DNA of 43,400 nucleotides from CAYPLH01 sp964411505 (GCA_964411505.1 CAYPLH010000033.1:1-43400), one strand, 5' to 3'. Counted from the first letter of the stretch, positions 1 to 9,107 are shown. A program made the numbers and translations. The notes: generated by a model from the letters alone, not told the origin.

Positions 1-43
1 TACTTGGATGGTAACGTCCTGGGAAAGTAGGTAGTTGCCGGAT
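1..43 (+). rRNA. rrf: 5S ribosomal RNA, 3' end (partial)
   Basis: The first bases match the conserved 3' part of bacterial 5S rRNA: the loop E/helix IV block CCTGGGAAAGTAGGT, followed by the closing-helix bases TTGCCGGA. The 5' part lies outside the window. A strong terminator follows within ten bases, so this is the end of an rRNA operon transcribed rightwards. The exact 3' end cannot be fixed without the 5' strand of the closing helix. Confidence 0.85.
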
Positions 44-50
44 TTATATC

Positions 51-85
51 AAAGCCCTGTGCTGTATTTGCACAGGGCTTTGTTC
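51..85 (+). terminator. Rho-independent terminator of the rRNA operon
   Basis: A perfect 12-bp stem (AAAGCCCTGTGC, 51-62, with its complement at 70-81) closes a 7-nt loop and is followed by a short T-rich tract. It sits directly after the 5S rRNA. Confidence 0.9.
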
Positions 86-124
86 ACTTTATATACATTT
101 TGCATTTGTTTAAGTATACCTTCA

Positions 125-153
125 TTGATTTTTAGCTGTGGATAAACTATAAT
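125..153 (+). promoter_or_regulatory. Candidate sigma-A promoter for the AraC-type regulator
   Basis: TTGATT (125-130) and a consensus TATAAT (148-153) are separated by 17 bp. This places the transcription start near 160, about 140 nt upstream of the regulator start. The call is by motif match only. Confidence 0.5.
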
Positions 154-303
154 ATAAATATAACTTTTATTCGAGTTATCGTTCATATGTCTCATAACTG
201 AAACTGTCGTCTTTTGAAATGATGCTTTTCAAGCAAAATAGTGTTTATATGAACAACCTCGTAAGGATTTCATGGTCCATTAATTCTACAGGGAGTGACG
301 ACT

Positions 304-2667
304 TTGAAAATAATGCCTAGCAGCATCAGAAAATTTAAAAATAAGAGTATATTTATTAAACTTCTTGCATTTTTTATATTGCTTTTAGTGCTATCAGTTT
401 TCCTTGTTGGCTATTCATCCTATCTGAATTCTTCAAAACTACTAATTGATGAAGTAAAGAATCATAATATTCTTGTTCTAAAACAAGTCCGTGATGGCAT
501 TGATCAGAAAATAACCCTACTAAATAACACCACACTTCAGGTTGCAATAGACAAACGTGTAAAAAATGCGTTCTATATGAGAAGTAGCATTGATGCCGAA
601 ACCATAATATTAAGTGATGAGATAACTAAATATCTGTCTAGCATTAAGTCATCTACAGGATTTATTGATAGCATTTTTCTGTATTTTAACAGATCTGATA
701 TGATTGTTACAGATGATGGCAAATATGATCTTAATACTTTTATAAACAACATCTATTCTGATTATAAATGGACAAAAGAAAAGTGGATGGAAATATTCAA
801 TAATTACACTTTATTTAAAACTCTTGATTATTATGATTTGGAAGATGATGTTGTACAAAACAACAGTATTATTTTTATCCGTTCACTTCCCATAGAAACC
901 AGATCATCACCTAACTGCACAATAGCTGTCAATATCAATAGGCAGGAGCTTTTAAAAAGCTTTGGGAACTATGATGAAAGAAATAATATCTCATATTATA
1001 TAATTGATTCAAAGGGCAATATAATTATCGGTACAGAAAATAATGATGGCGAAAACAGTGTAATTAATGATAATGAAATAAAAAAATATATACTTGATGA
1101 ATCAGACCATAAAAGTGAAGCATTAAAGGATATTAGTGTAAAAGGTGAAGATTATTCCATTGCAGTAATTGGCTCGCAAAACAATGACTGGAAATATGTA
1201 TCTATTATTCCAACTAGATACATAACTGAAAGAACTAGCGTAATTAAGGATGTTATGGTTGGGACAATTGCTGTGAGTATATTGTTAGGATTACTACTAT
1301 CCTTTATGTTGACGCGTAATATATATAATCCCATAAACAAAATAATTAATTACATTGAGATAATAAGAGAGAGCAAAACGGGTTGGAAAAGTGAAAAATG
1401 CAATGATGAGATGAGTTTAATAAACAGATTCATTGACCTTGTCTTTCATGAAAATAAAAACCTTACAAATGTCATCAATGAAAGTATTCCAATGCTTAGG
1501 GAAAAGTTTTTAGGTGATCTTCTTGATGGTAAATTAAGCTGTGAACTGGCCCAAGATTCTATATACAAACTTGATTTTGATATGCCTTTTGATTCATACC
1601 AGGTGCTTGTTTTTGAAATAGATGATTATTCTGAGCCTATTAAACAGCTTTTAGAAAGGTTTAATGAAAAAGTGGTTGATATTGTAGAACAATATTCCAT
1701 TGAAGAAACATTTTACAACAACATCAGAGCATACTCATTGGAGAAAAGTGATGGAAAGACAGTATGCTTGATAAACATTAAATCTGATTATGAGAAGCCA
1801 GAAATTGTTTATGATATTATTCACAAAGTAACCGGATACTTTAATGATATATATAAAATTACGTTTACTGTGGGAGTGGGGAAGGTTTATCATAATATGA
1901 AAGATATTACTACGTCCTATATAGAATGCCTTTTTGCACTTAAATATATGATAATTGAAGGTCAAAATAGGATAATCAATATTGATGAAGTGAGTACAGC
2001 CTCTTCAACTCCTTATGATTATTCGGTGGAATGTGAGAAAAAAATAATTAATTTGGTTAAGGCAGGGGATTATTCAGGAGTAAAGGATGTCCTACAGAGT
2101 ACACTAAAGGAAAATATAGAAAAAAAGGATATATCTCCAGAAACACTTAAAAATTTATTTGCAGCTCTAGCAGGAACAGCAGTAAGGACTGTAAATGATG
2201 TTTATTCAACAATTGATGAGATATTTGGCGAGGGTTATAGCATTTATGAAGGTCTTAATGAAAGTATCTCTGCACATCAAAGTGAATCTTTTCTTTTGAG
2301 TATTTTTAAAAGAATAATAGATTATATTAACGATAGGAGAAAAAGCAAAAATGAAGAATTGTACAGTAAAATTACTGATTATATAACTCAAAATTATCAT
2401 GAGGATATTTCACTCAATATGGCTGGTGATAGTATAGGCTTAACTCCTTCGTACCTCAGCTGGGTTTTCAAGGAAATAACTGGGCGAAACTTTGTTGATT
2501 ATCTAAATGGCTTTAGGATAGAAAAAGCTAAACAACTACTAAAGGAAAGTAATATTTCTGTGGCAAAAGTCGGAGAAAAGGTTGGATTCACAAACTCAAA
2601 TACTTTTATAAGGGTATTTAAGAAGTATGAGGGGATAACTCCGGGAAATTACAGAAGCTGCAATTGA
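304..2667 (+). CDS. Membrane-bound AraC-family transcriptional regulator (YesN/two-TM type)
   Basis: The protein has about 787 residues. A first membrane segment at about residues 17-39 and a second at about 315-340 enclose an extracytoplasmic sensor region (Cache-like by architecture). A degenerate GGDEF-like middle region follows, with FTVGVG near residue 520. A C-terminal AraC-type double helix-turn-helix occupies about 688-787, with the typical ending VGFTNSNTFIRVFKKYEGITPG. This architecture is common in Firmicutes next to carbohydrate ABC importers, and one follows here on the same strand, so it probably senses a sugar or its binding protein and controls that operon. Start choice: CAGGGAG at 288-294 is well spaced from TTG 304. 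A GTG at 295 is too close to that site, and ATG 313 is an alternative. The substrate is not deducible. Confidence 0.85.
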   Translation: MKIMPSSIRKFKNKSIFIKLLAFFILLLVLSVFLVGYSSYLNSSKLLIDEVKNHNILVLKQVRDGIDQKITLLNNTTLQVAIDKRVKNAFYMRSSIDAETIILSDEITKYLSSIKSSTGFIDSIFLYFNRSDMIVTDDGKYDLNTFINNIYSDYKWTKEKWMEIFNNYTLFKTLDYYDLEDDVVQNNSIIFIRSLPIETRSSPNCTIAVNINRQELLKSFGNYDERNNISYYIIDSKGNIIIGTENNDGENSVINDNEIKKYILDESDHKSEALKDISVKGEDYSIAVIGSQNNDWKYVSIIPTRYITERTSVIKDVMVGTIAVSILLGLLLSFMLTRNIYNPINKIINYIEIIRESKTGWKSEKCNDEMSLINRFIDLVFHENKNLTNVINESIPMLREKFLGDLLDGKLSCELAQDSIYKLDFDMPFDSYQVLVFEIDDYSEPIKQLLERFNEKVVDIVEQYSIEETFYNNIRAYSLEKSDGKTVCLINIKSDYEKPEIVYDIIHKVTGYFNDIYKITFTVGVGKVYHNMKDITTSYIECLFALKYMIIEGQNRIINIDEVSTASSTPYDYSVECEKKIINLVKAGDYSGVKDVLQSTLKENIEKKDISPETLKNLFAALAGTAVRTVNDVYSTIDEIFGEGYSIYEGLNESISAHQSESFLLSIFKRIIDYINDRRKSKNEELYSKITDYITQNYHEDISLNMAGDSIGLTPSYLSWVFKEITGRNFVDYLNGFRIEKAKQLLKESNISVAKVGEKVGFTNSNTFIRVFKKYEGITPGNYRSCN

Positions 2668-2963
2668 TCTAATACATCAAATAATAGTCTATCATGCTCT
2701 TCACACTACACATATCATAATAAAGTTAAAAACTCTTCTGATAATTAGGTGGAAGAACTAAATTCTGCTAAGTCACCCCTTTGTGGTGTTTTATTATATA
2801 TTTTAAGCAAACATCAAAAAATATGAATGTTAATCTTAAAAAAAATAGACGCTTCATCATAAGGAATATTGATTCATATATAAATGTGTCCATTTACTTA
2901 TGCTCATCAAGTTAATATAATTTAGGTGTAATGACACTCTAAAAATAATGAGGGAGATTATCA
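2668..2963. other. Intergenic region between regulator and ABC importer
   Basis: About 296 AT-rich bases with no gene seen. It holds a weak terminator-like hairpin (CACC 2774-2777 with GGTG 2785-2788, then TTTTATTA) and the importer promoter at 2893-2921. The stretch between them is the likely place for binding sites of the AraC-type regulator, but I could not define a convincing repeated site. Confidence 0.5.
2893..2921 (+). promoter_or_regulatory. Candidate sigma-A promoter of the ABC importer operon
   Basis: TTTACT (2893-2898), a 17-bp spacer, then consensus TATAAT (2916-2921). It lies 42 bp upstream of the first permease start. Motif match only. Confidence 0.6.
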
Positions 2964-3932
2964 ATGAGCGAGTCCAGTAATGAATTAACAGTAAGCCAAG
3001 TTAAATTTAAAAAAATAAAAGGATTAATAAGTGATGTCGTTAAAATTATAATTAAGTATAAATATCTCTACATAATGCTTTTACCGGCTGTTGCTTATTA
3101 TGTGATTTTTAAATACCTACCCATGTATGGTTTAATTATTTCTTTTAAAAGATTTAATCCAGGGTTAGGAGTATTTCGTAGTCCATGGGTGGGGTTCAAA
3201 TATTATGAACAGTTTTTCAAATCAATATATTTTGGAAGGCTTTTAAGAAATACACTTATGATAAACTTATACAATTTACTATTTGTATTTCCGGCTCCTA
3301 TAATTTTTGCACTTCTTCTTAATGAATTAAGACTATCACGATACAAAAAGTTTATTCAAACAGTCTCTTACCTTCCGCACTTTATATCGACAGTTATTAT
3401 AGCAAGTATGGTTTTTACATTTTTAAATAGAGAATATGGTCTTGTAAATAATATTATTTATATGTTAGGTGGAGAGAGGATAGCATTTCTTAACTATTCC
3501 AAATACTTCTGGGGAATATATACAGGTATGGATCTATGGAAGAGCACCGGATGGGGATCGATTATATACTTAGCAGCTATAACTAGCATAAATCCCGAAT
3601 TATACGAATCTGCAATAGTTGATGGAGCTAACCGCTGGCGACAAATATGGCATATAACTCTACCGGGAATAAGCAGTGTAATTATTATTATGTTGATTTT
3701 AAGAGTTGGCAGACTATTATCGGTTGGATATAAGTCAATAATACTTTTATACAATCCATTAATATATGAAACAGCAGATGTGATCAACACTTTTGTTTAT
3801 AGAAGAGGACTTCTTAACTATGAATTTTCCTTTGCTACAGCTGTTGGACTTTTTCAATCAGTAGTCGGATTTATACTTGTTGTGTTTTCAAATAAGATAG
3901 CGCGAACGTTTTCAGAAACTTCGTTGTGGTGA
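2964..3932 (+). CDS. ABC sugar transporter permease, LplB-type
   Basis: A 322-residue inner-membrane permease with about six hydrophobic segments. The first is at about residues 35-55, and the N-terminus has the KYLPMYGLIISFKRFNPG-type motif of the LplB/carbohydrate uptake-1 subfamily. The cytoplasmic EAA loop that docks the ATPase is visible near residue 215 (ELYESAIVDGANRWRQIW). A ribosome site GAGGGAGA lies before the ATG. It is the first gene of an operon with a second permease (a few bases downstream) and a lipoprotein. No ATPase gene is present. Importers of this subfamily commonly use a shared MsmX-type ATPase encoded elsewhere, which is inferred here. The substrate, probably an oligosaccharide, is unknown. 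Confidence 0.9.
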   Translation: MSESSNELTVSQVKFKKIKGLISDVVKIIIKYKYLYIMLLPAVAYYVIFKYLPMYGLIISFKRFNPGLGVFRSPWVGFKYYEQFFKSIYFGRLLRNTLMINLYNLLFVFPAPIIFALLLNELRLSRYKKFIQTVSYLPHFISTVIIASMVFTFLNREYGLVNNIIYMLGGERIAFLNYSKYFWGIYTGMDLWKSTGWGSIIYLAAITSINPELYESAIVDGANRWRQIWHITLPGISSVIIIMLILRVGRLLSVGYKSIILLYNPLIYETADVINTFVYRRGLLNYEFSFATAVGLFQSVVGFILVVFSNKIARTFSETSLW

Positions 3933-3942
3933 GGTGATTATA

Positions 3943-4827
3943 ATGATAGCAAAAATAAAAGGAACAAGCCCCTCAAGACTAATATTTGATATAATTAACT
4001 TTATAGTACTTACTTTAGTAGCCATGGTTACATTATATCCATTCCTTTATGTACTGGCAGCTTCATTAAGCAAGGATATATTTATATTGCAGGGCAAAAT
4101 CGGGATTATACCCATGGGTTTTGACCTTAGCGCATATAAATTGGTTCTGGGGAATAAGTATATACCTATTGCATACAAAAACACGATAATATACACGGTT
4201 TTTGGAACAATTGTGAATATGCTGTTTACAACCTTTGCTGCATTTGCTCTGTCTAGAAAAAGACTTCCGGGAAAAAGTTTTTTTATGTTCTTGATTGCTT
4301 TTACCATGTTGTTTTCAGGTGGGTTGATTCCGGAGTTTATGGTTGTAAGAAATCTTGGTTTATTAAATACTATTTGGGCAATGTGTATCCCATCAGCAAT
4401 AAGCACTATGAATTTGATTATTTTGAGAACATTTTTTCAGAATATACCTGCTGAACTTGAAGAAGCTGCTCTTATTGATGGTGCTAACGAGATTCTTATT
4501 CTTTTTAGGGTAATTATTCCTGTTTCAATCCCCGCAATTACTACTATTTCTTTGTTTTATGCTGTAAATCACTGGAATGACTTTTTTGATGCCATGATTT
4601 ACCTGTCCGATAAGAATAAATTTCCGCTTCAGCTTCTTCTTCGAGACATAGTAATAGCAGGTGAAGTTGATGAGTTGGCAGGATCAGGTGCGGATGTTGA
4701 AATACAGGTCAGGGAGTCGGTGAAATACAGTACAATAATGATTGCTACAATACCAATTGTTTGTGTTTATCCATTTATACAAAAATACTTTGTAAAAGGT
4801 GTAATGATAGGATCAATCAAAGGTTGA
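3943..4827 (+). CDS. ABC sugar transporter permease, YtcP-type
   Basis: A 294-residue partner permease of the MalG/YtcP subfamily. It has six predicted membrane spans and the EAA loop near residue 175 (EEAALIDGANEILILFRV). It would pair with the LplB-type permease just upstream to form the channel. GAGGTGA at 3931-3937 overlaps the upstream stop and is spaced 6 nt from ATG 3943, so this start is preferred over the in-frame GTG at 3934, which lies inside the Shine-Dalgarno sequence. The tight junction implies translational coupling with the preceding gene. Confidence 0.9.
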   Translation: MIAKIKGTSPSRLIFDIINFIVLTLVAMVTLYPFLYVLAASLSKDIFILQGKIGIIPMGFDLSAYKLVLGNKYIPIAYKNTIIYTVFGTIVNMLFTTFAAFALSRKRLPGKSFFMFLIAFTMLFSGGLIPEFMVVRNLGLLNTIWAMCIPSAISTMNLIILRTFFQNIPAELEEAALIDGANEILILFRVIIPVSIPAITTISLFYAVNHWNDFFDAMIYLSDKNKFPLQLLLRDIVIAGEVDELAGSGADVEIQVRESVKYSTIMIATIPIVCVYPFIQKYFVKGVMIGSIKG

Positions 4828-4829
4828 TG

Positions 4830-4853
4830 CTAACGCTGATTTTAACAGCGTAG
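4830..4853 (+). other. Intercistronic hairpin between permease and binding-protein genes
   Basis: CTAACGCTG (4830-4838) pairs with CAGCGTAG (4846-4853) with a one-base bulge and a 7-nt loop, three bases after the permease stop. There is no U-tract, so it is not a classic terminator. A role in mRNA processing or stability that favours the downstream lipoprotein is inference. Confidence 0.4.
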
Positions 4854-4887
4854 TATATAAATAATTTATTGATAAGGAGGAAAATGT

Positions 4888-6465
4888 ATGTTTAGTAAAT
4901 CAGTAGGAAGTAGGGTTGTTGCTGTACTTATGGTAATGCTTTTAGTTTTAAGCTTTACCGGGTGTGTTGTGCAGGATAAGCAACAGCCTCCCACACAAAG
5001 TGATGGTACTGACACTGGTAGCGATATTAGTACCCTCATATCACCAACACGGTTGAAAATTAGGGCTTGGTGTCCAGAAAGGATTGATGCTCCAATCAAT
5101 AATGAGCTTCTGGTATTTAAGGAGTTAATTGAAAGAACCAATATTGAATTTGACTGGGAACTTGCGCCAACTGCCAGTGAAAAGGAAAAATTTAATCTGA
5201 TGATGTCCACAGGTGATATCCCTGATATTGTTTTCTTTGGAGATTCATCCATTATTCCTTATGCCGAAGCAGGATTATTTGAGCCTCTTAGCGGTTTGAT
5301 TGAAGAACATGCTCCCAACCTGAAAAAATACCTTATTGATGATCCCGCTGTAAGAAGAGCAACTGTATTTGACGATGGTGAAATATACTATGTAGTAAGA
5401 ACTTCAACGGCATTAGTTGGTGGCGGATTCATGATAAGAGAAGATTGGCTGGATAAGCTAAACCTTCCTTTACCGGTCACACTTGATGAATGGTACGAGA
5501 CAATGGCAGCATTTAAGACTGGTAAAATTAATGACAACGAAGTGATATGGCCTTTTACCGGACGCTGGGATATAGATGACATAAAACACTTTATGGGCGC
5601 ATGGGGTCTTGACTTTTACTGGTTCACAGATAATGATCAGGTAAAATGCGGTGTTTATGAGCCTGCAGCAAAAGAAGCAATAACATGGATAAGAAAGCTA
5701 TATGTTGATAAAATGCTTGATCCTGATATTTTTGTTAATAACGCAAGTGCATGGGAAGCAAGGATAACTAATGAAATTTCGGGATGGACTCGTGACTCCC
5801 GAGGTCGTGCAGACACTCTTACTGTAACATTAAAACAAGTAAATCCCGATGCTCAATTTATTGGAATTGCGCCGCCAACCGGACCGGCAGGCAGCATGTC
5901 CTTTGATAAGGGTGAGGTAACAGCAGGGAGATCTGCTGCAATTAAGAAGGGATCAAAATACAAAGTTGAACTAATTAAGTTCCTAGATTATGGTTATAGC
6001 GAGGAAGGTTTGAATCTTCATAACTTTGGTATTGAAGGTGTGACATACTCTGAACTTACTGATAAAAAGGTAGTATTTACAGATAAAATTATGGGTCCTG
6101 ATGGAGTAATTCCAGGCGCTATAATGAATTTTGGTATGGATAGAAACATCCCGTTCCCATATGATAGCAGACTTGAAATGGGATACAGAGGAAAAGGTAC
6201 ATTAAGTGTGATAGAAGCACAGATGCCGATATTAAGAGATGAGTTCCCTGAAGGAAGTATTAAGTATACTGATGCAGAAAGAGACGAATATAATTCAAAG
6301 TGGCTGGATATGGAAACCTATATAACTGAAGAGGTCAGCAAATTTGTTATGGGCATAGAACCAATGGATAAATGGGATGAATTTGTTCAAGCACTTAACA
6401 GAATGGGTATCGAGGATGTTTTAAAAATTCAAGATACTGCATACAAGAGATTTTTGTCAAGGTGA
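4888..6465 (+). CDS. ABC sugar-binding lipoprotein, LplA/family 1 extracellular
   Basis: A 525-residue solute-binding protein. The signal peptide ends in a lipobox (SFTGC, Cys26), followed by a Gln/Pro/Thr/Ser/Asp-rich linker, so it should be lipid-anchored outside the membrane. The body has features of large LplA-type sugar-binding proteins: a 'GDIPDIVFF' segment near residue 110, aromatic residues in the predicted sugar cleft (WYETMAAFKTGK, FYWF) and a WLDMETYITEEV-like C-terminal helix. A strong AAGGAGG lies 7 nt before the ATG. It is the last gene of the importer operon. It would capture the sugar and deliver it to the two upstream permeases. No glycoside hydrolase gene lies nearby to suggest the ligand. 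Confidence 0.9.
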   Translation: MFSKSVGSRVVAVLMVMLLVLSFTGCVVQDKQQPPTQSDGTDTGSDISTLISPTRLKIRAWCPERIDAPINNELLVFKELIERTNIEFDWELAPTASEKEKFNLMMSTGDIPDIVFFGDSSIIPYAEAGLFEPLSGLIEEHAPNLKKYLIDDPAVRRATVFDDGEIYYVVRTSTALVGGGFMIREDWLDKLNLPLPVTLDEWYETMAAFKTGKINDNEVIWPFTGRWDIDDIKHFMGAWGLDFYWFTDNDQVKCGVYEPAAKEAITWIRKLYVDKMLDPDIFVNNASAWEARITNEISGWTRDSRGRADTLTVTLKQVNPDAQFIGIAPPTGPAGSMSFDKGEVTAGRSAAIKKGSKYKVELIKFLDYGYSEEGLNLHNFGIEGVTYSELTDKKVVFTDKIMGPDGVIPGAIMNFGMDRNIPFPYDSRLEMGYRGKGTLSVIEAQMPILRDEFPEGSIKYTDAERDEYNSKWLDMETYITEEVSKFVMGIEPMDKWDEFVQALNRMGIEDVLKIQDTAYKRFLSR

Positions 6466-6484
6466 TTTTGAAATATTTGAAAAT

Positions 6485-6521
6485 AAAAGTTCGGAGATAT
6501 AAAGTCTCCGAGCTTTTATTT
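6485..6521 (+). terminator. Rho-independent terminator of the ABC importer operon
   Basis: A 13-bp stem (AAAAGTTCGGAGA, 6485-6497, with TCTCCGAGCTTTT, 6505-6517, including one G-T pair) and a 7-nt loop lie 20 bp after the lipoprotein stop. The sequence continues with ATTTTTGG. Confidence 0.9.
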
Positions 6522-6683
6522 TTGGAAGATATATGAACGCAATAAAATATATGGAATGCAGCAATCCTAAACAAATAGTATATTTAAATACACCCAGAAG
6601 CTTTTTTATATAAAGAACTTATTTCAAAATTTAAGTCGTTTTATGCGGTAAAATTGATACTATAGTAAAAAAACAAATAACAT

Positions 6684-7550
6684 ATGGATGGTGTAAAAAT
6701 GAAAATAGGTCTATCTTTAAGTCCTAATTTATTAACAGGAAAACCAATAAAAGAACAAGAAAAAAAACTGCTTAGCACATTTAATGGAATAACTGGTTTC
6801 TTATCTGAATTAAAAAGTAGAAATGTTTCGAGTATTGAAATACGGACTATCTTACCCAATACTGAAGAGTGTCAAGCAAAGGAGGCAATTGATACTGTTC
6901 TATCTTATGGATTTAATATTTCAATACATGGCAAACTTATTGAAATTGGAGAAGATACGTTTAAAAGCTGTTACCCAGCGCTTGACTATTTACTTAGAAA
7001 GTATAAACAATATCAGGATAAATTGATAGTTGTTATTCACGCATTTACTTCCTATGAAACTGGAATAGATGAGCTTGTTAATAATTCGGTAACGGCCTTG
7101 CAAAAATGGCTGCTACATACAAAGGCTGAATCTTTAAGCTTTGCAGTTGAAATAAATCGTGCTAAAGAAGGTCGAAATGATTCTTGTACAACTAGTGAAG
7201 GTGTTCTGCGCATTGTGGACAGGATAGAAGACTCACGGGTGGGTATATGCTTTGATATGGGCCATACTTATTATAATATACAAAGAGATCCTAAATACTA
7301 TGAGATAACTGAAGCTTTTTTGAAGAAAGTCATTCATACCCATATTCATGGATTAGGAGAAGGTGGTACCCATTGCACACTTACACCTGAGGACAGCCTA
7401 CCTCTTGTAAAATTTCTTAAGATGCTAAATAGCGTTAGCTACGATGGAATATATAACCTTGAGCTAAGCTTTGAAAAGTTTTCTATGGATAACGTGGCTA
7501 AGGAGCTTATAAACTCAATTGACAAGTTAAGTGCGCTATCCCATATTTAG
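6684..7550 (+). CDS. Sugar phosphate isomerase/epimerase-like TIM-barrel protein
   Basis: About 288 residues with the pattern of the xylose isomerase-like/AP endonuclease 2 superfamily. Candidate metal ligands are in order: 'FAVEINR' Glu near residue 156, 'CFDMGHTYYN' Asp and His near 190, 'THIHGLGEGG' His near 220, and a C-terminal 'LELSFEKF' Glu near 265. These enzymes isomerise or epimerise sugars or act on related small molecules, and the substrate cannot be read from sequence. It follows the sugar importer but is separated by a strong terminator, so it is a separate unit. Start: ATG 6684, with ATG 6699 (MKIGLSLSPN) equally possible because GGATGGTG lies just before it. Confidence 0.75.
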   Translation: MDGVKMKIGLSLSPNLLTGKPIKEQEKKLLSTFNGITGFLSELKSRNVSSIEIRTILPNTEECQAKEAIDTVLSYGFNISIHGKLIEIGEDTFKSCYPALDYLLRKYKQYQDKLIVVIHAFTSYETGIDELVNNSVTALQKWLLHTKAESLSFAVEINRAKEGRNDSCTTSEGVLRIVDRIEDSRVGICFDMGHTYYNIQRDPKYYEITEAFLKKVIHTHIHGLGEGGTHCTLTPEDSLPLVKFLKMLNSVSYDGIYNLELSFEKFSMDNVAKELINSIDKLSALSHI

Positions 7551-7590
7551 ATAAGAAGATCTTTAAGCTGTATTTTCTTAAAAAAGTTAT

Positions 7591-7674
7591 AATGATATGG
7601 TGTAGCAACAGAACAGGCTAATTATTTTTCTGTCAAAATAAAGCCAATTGTTCTTTATGCTACACTTATCATTT
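7591..7674. repeat. Short foldback repeat, internally deleted copy (family A)
   Basis: About 84 bp. The first 38 bases are identical to the left part of the long element at 18638-18851, and the last 45 closely match its right part. The ends form an imperfect inverted repeat (AATGATATGGTGTAGCA against TGCTACACTTATCATT). Compared with the long copy, the whole centre is missing, and the junction is a run of T residues. This looks like a non-autonomous foldback (MITE-like) element or its deletion derivative. It lies between the epimerase-like gene and dgt. Confidence 0.8.
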
Positions 7675-7788
7675 ATCAGTATCAATCAAAAAAGCGGATT
7701 GCGTAAGTAACTCTTACTTGTAAAAACCATATAATTGATATAAAATTAAAGAAACGTATGCTTAAAAAATACTAAAGGGGTTCTGCCA

Positions 7789-8934
7789 ATGATATGGAGG
7801 GAAATAAGAGAAAAGCAGGAGCTTGAGTTGAGTCCGTTTGCTTCTAAGAGTGTTAATTCATATGGAAGACTGAGTCAAGAAAGAAAATGTCCTGTTAGAA
7901 CTGATTATGAAAGAGATGCAGATAGAATATTATATTCTATGGAATTTCGAAGGCTGCGTCATAAAACACAGGTATTCTTCAATGCTAAAAATGATCATAT
8001 ATGTACCCGGATGGAACATGTCTTATATGTCGGCTCAATATCCAAAACCATTGCAAGAACTCTTAATTTGAATCAGGATCTAACATATGCTATCTCCCTT
8101 GGTCATGATCTAGGGCATGCACCTTTTGGACATAGTGGCGAAAGGGTCCTTGATCGCTGCATCAAAAATAATAATTTTGAATTGTCCTTTCATCATGAAG
8201 CGCATGGTTTAAGAGTTGTAGACAGGCTTGCAACACGAATTTCAGAAGAAAAGATTAATGAAAAGTGTGGTCTAAATCTTACTTTTGAGGTAAGAGACGG
8301 AATTATAAGTCATTGTGGTGAGAACTATAGTGAGTACTATTTGGAGAGAGACGCTTTAAAAAAGCCATCAAGCCTTATAAAGATACCGTCGAACAAACAG
8401 AATCCTTACACTCTTGAGGGATGTCTGGTGAGACTAGTTGATAAAATAGCCTACGTAGGAAGAGATATTGAGGATGCTGTAAGAGTTAAACTTATGGATA
8501 TTAACGATATTCCCAAAGAGATTTGTAACGAGCTTGGGTATTCCAACGCTGAGATTATAAACACACTTGTATGCGATATAATTGAAAACAGCTATAAGAA
8601 GGATTTTATCAAGTTGAGTGTAGCTAAAGGAGAGGCTCTAAAAGAGCTCATCAGTGAAAATGTAAGGCTGATATATCAAACAGATAAAATTAAACGCTAT
8701 GAGAAAACAGCTGAGAATGTTATCGAAGGTCTTTACTTTGATCTTCTTGAAAACTGTGATGATATAGAGAGATTAAAAACGAGCAGCCAGAAGGTGTACA
8801 GACACTTCCACAATTTTATGAAAGAGGTTGGCTATGACAATGAAGACTCTAAGGAGCAAAAAGTAGTAGATTTTATTGCTGGAATGACTGATAACTATGC
8901 CATGAGCTGTTATGAAGAGCTATTTTGGATGTAG
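7789..8934 (+). CDS. dgt: dGTPase-like deoxynucleoside triphosphate triphosphohydrolase
   Basis: A 381-residue HD-superfamily protein. It is predicted to cleave dGTP, or several dNTPs, to the nucleoside and tripolyphosphate. The HD metal site is complete: His of 'MEHVLYVGSIS' near residue 77, 'GHDLGHAPFGHSGE' with His-Asp near 106-107, and Asp of 'LVDKIAYVGRDIEDA' near 218. The N-terminal 'RRLRHKTQVF' motif and 'EVRDGIISHCGE' are typical of the Dgt family. The length fits the shorter bacterial type. AAAGGGG precedes the ATG. The next gene, also an HD hydrolase, acts on deoxynucleoside monophosphates, so the pair may tune the dNTP pool. Substrate range is inferred from family. Confidence 0.88.
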   Translation: MIWREIREKQELELSPFASKSVNSYGRLSQERKCPVRTDYERDADRILYSMEFRRLRHKTQVFFNAKNDHICTRMEHVLYVGSISKTIARTLNLNQDLTYAISLGHDLGHAPFGHSGERVLDRCIKNNNFELSFHHEAHGLRVVDRLATRISEEKINEKCGLNLTFEVRDGIISHCGENYSEYYLERDALKKPSSLIKIPSNKQNPYTLEGCLVRLVDKIAYVGRDIEDAVRVKLMDINDIPKEICNELGYSNAEIINTLVCDIIENSYKKDFIKLSVAKGEALKELISENVRLIYQTDKIKRYEKTAENVIEGLYFDLLENCDDIERLKTSSQKVYRHFHNFMKEVGYDNEDSKEQKVVDFIAGMTDNYAMSCYEELFWM

Positions 8935-9043
8935 CTCCTTGGCTTAATTGAGGAAAATATAAGCCTGTACGCTAAAAAATTAGAGTAACATTTTGTGTGT
9001 TTTGATTTTTTTAGATTAATACTGATTTGTAGTGGAGAAGGCT

Positions 9044-9091
9044 ATGGGAAAAGTACACAGAAGAACAATTTTATTAACTAGCAGTGAATAA
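9044..9091 (+). CDS. Possible 15-codon leader ORF upstream of the YfbR-like gene
   Basis: GGAGAAGG (9034-9041) precedes ATG 9044. The reading frame of 15 codons ends in TAA at 9089-9091, immediately touching the AGGGGGAG ribosome site of the next gene. The layout would allow translational coupling, but such a short ORF can arise by chance and no comparative evidence is available here. Confidence 0.2.
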   Translation: MGKVHRRTILLTSSE

Positions 9092-9107
9092 GGGGGAGCA
9101 AAGCAAT

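Noticed and set aside
1..300. tRNA genes downstream of the 5S rRNA
   Set aside because: No cloverleaf-like sequence or T-loop (GGTTCGAATCC type) was found after the 5S terminator.
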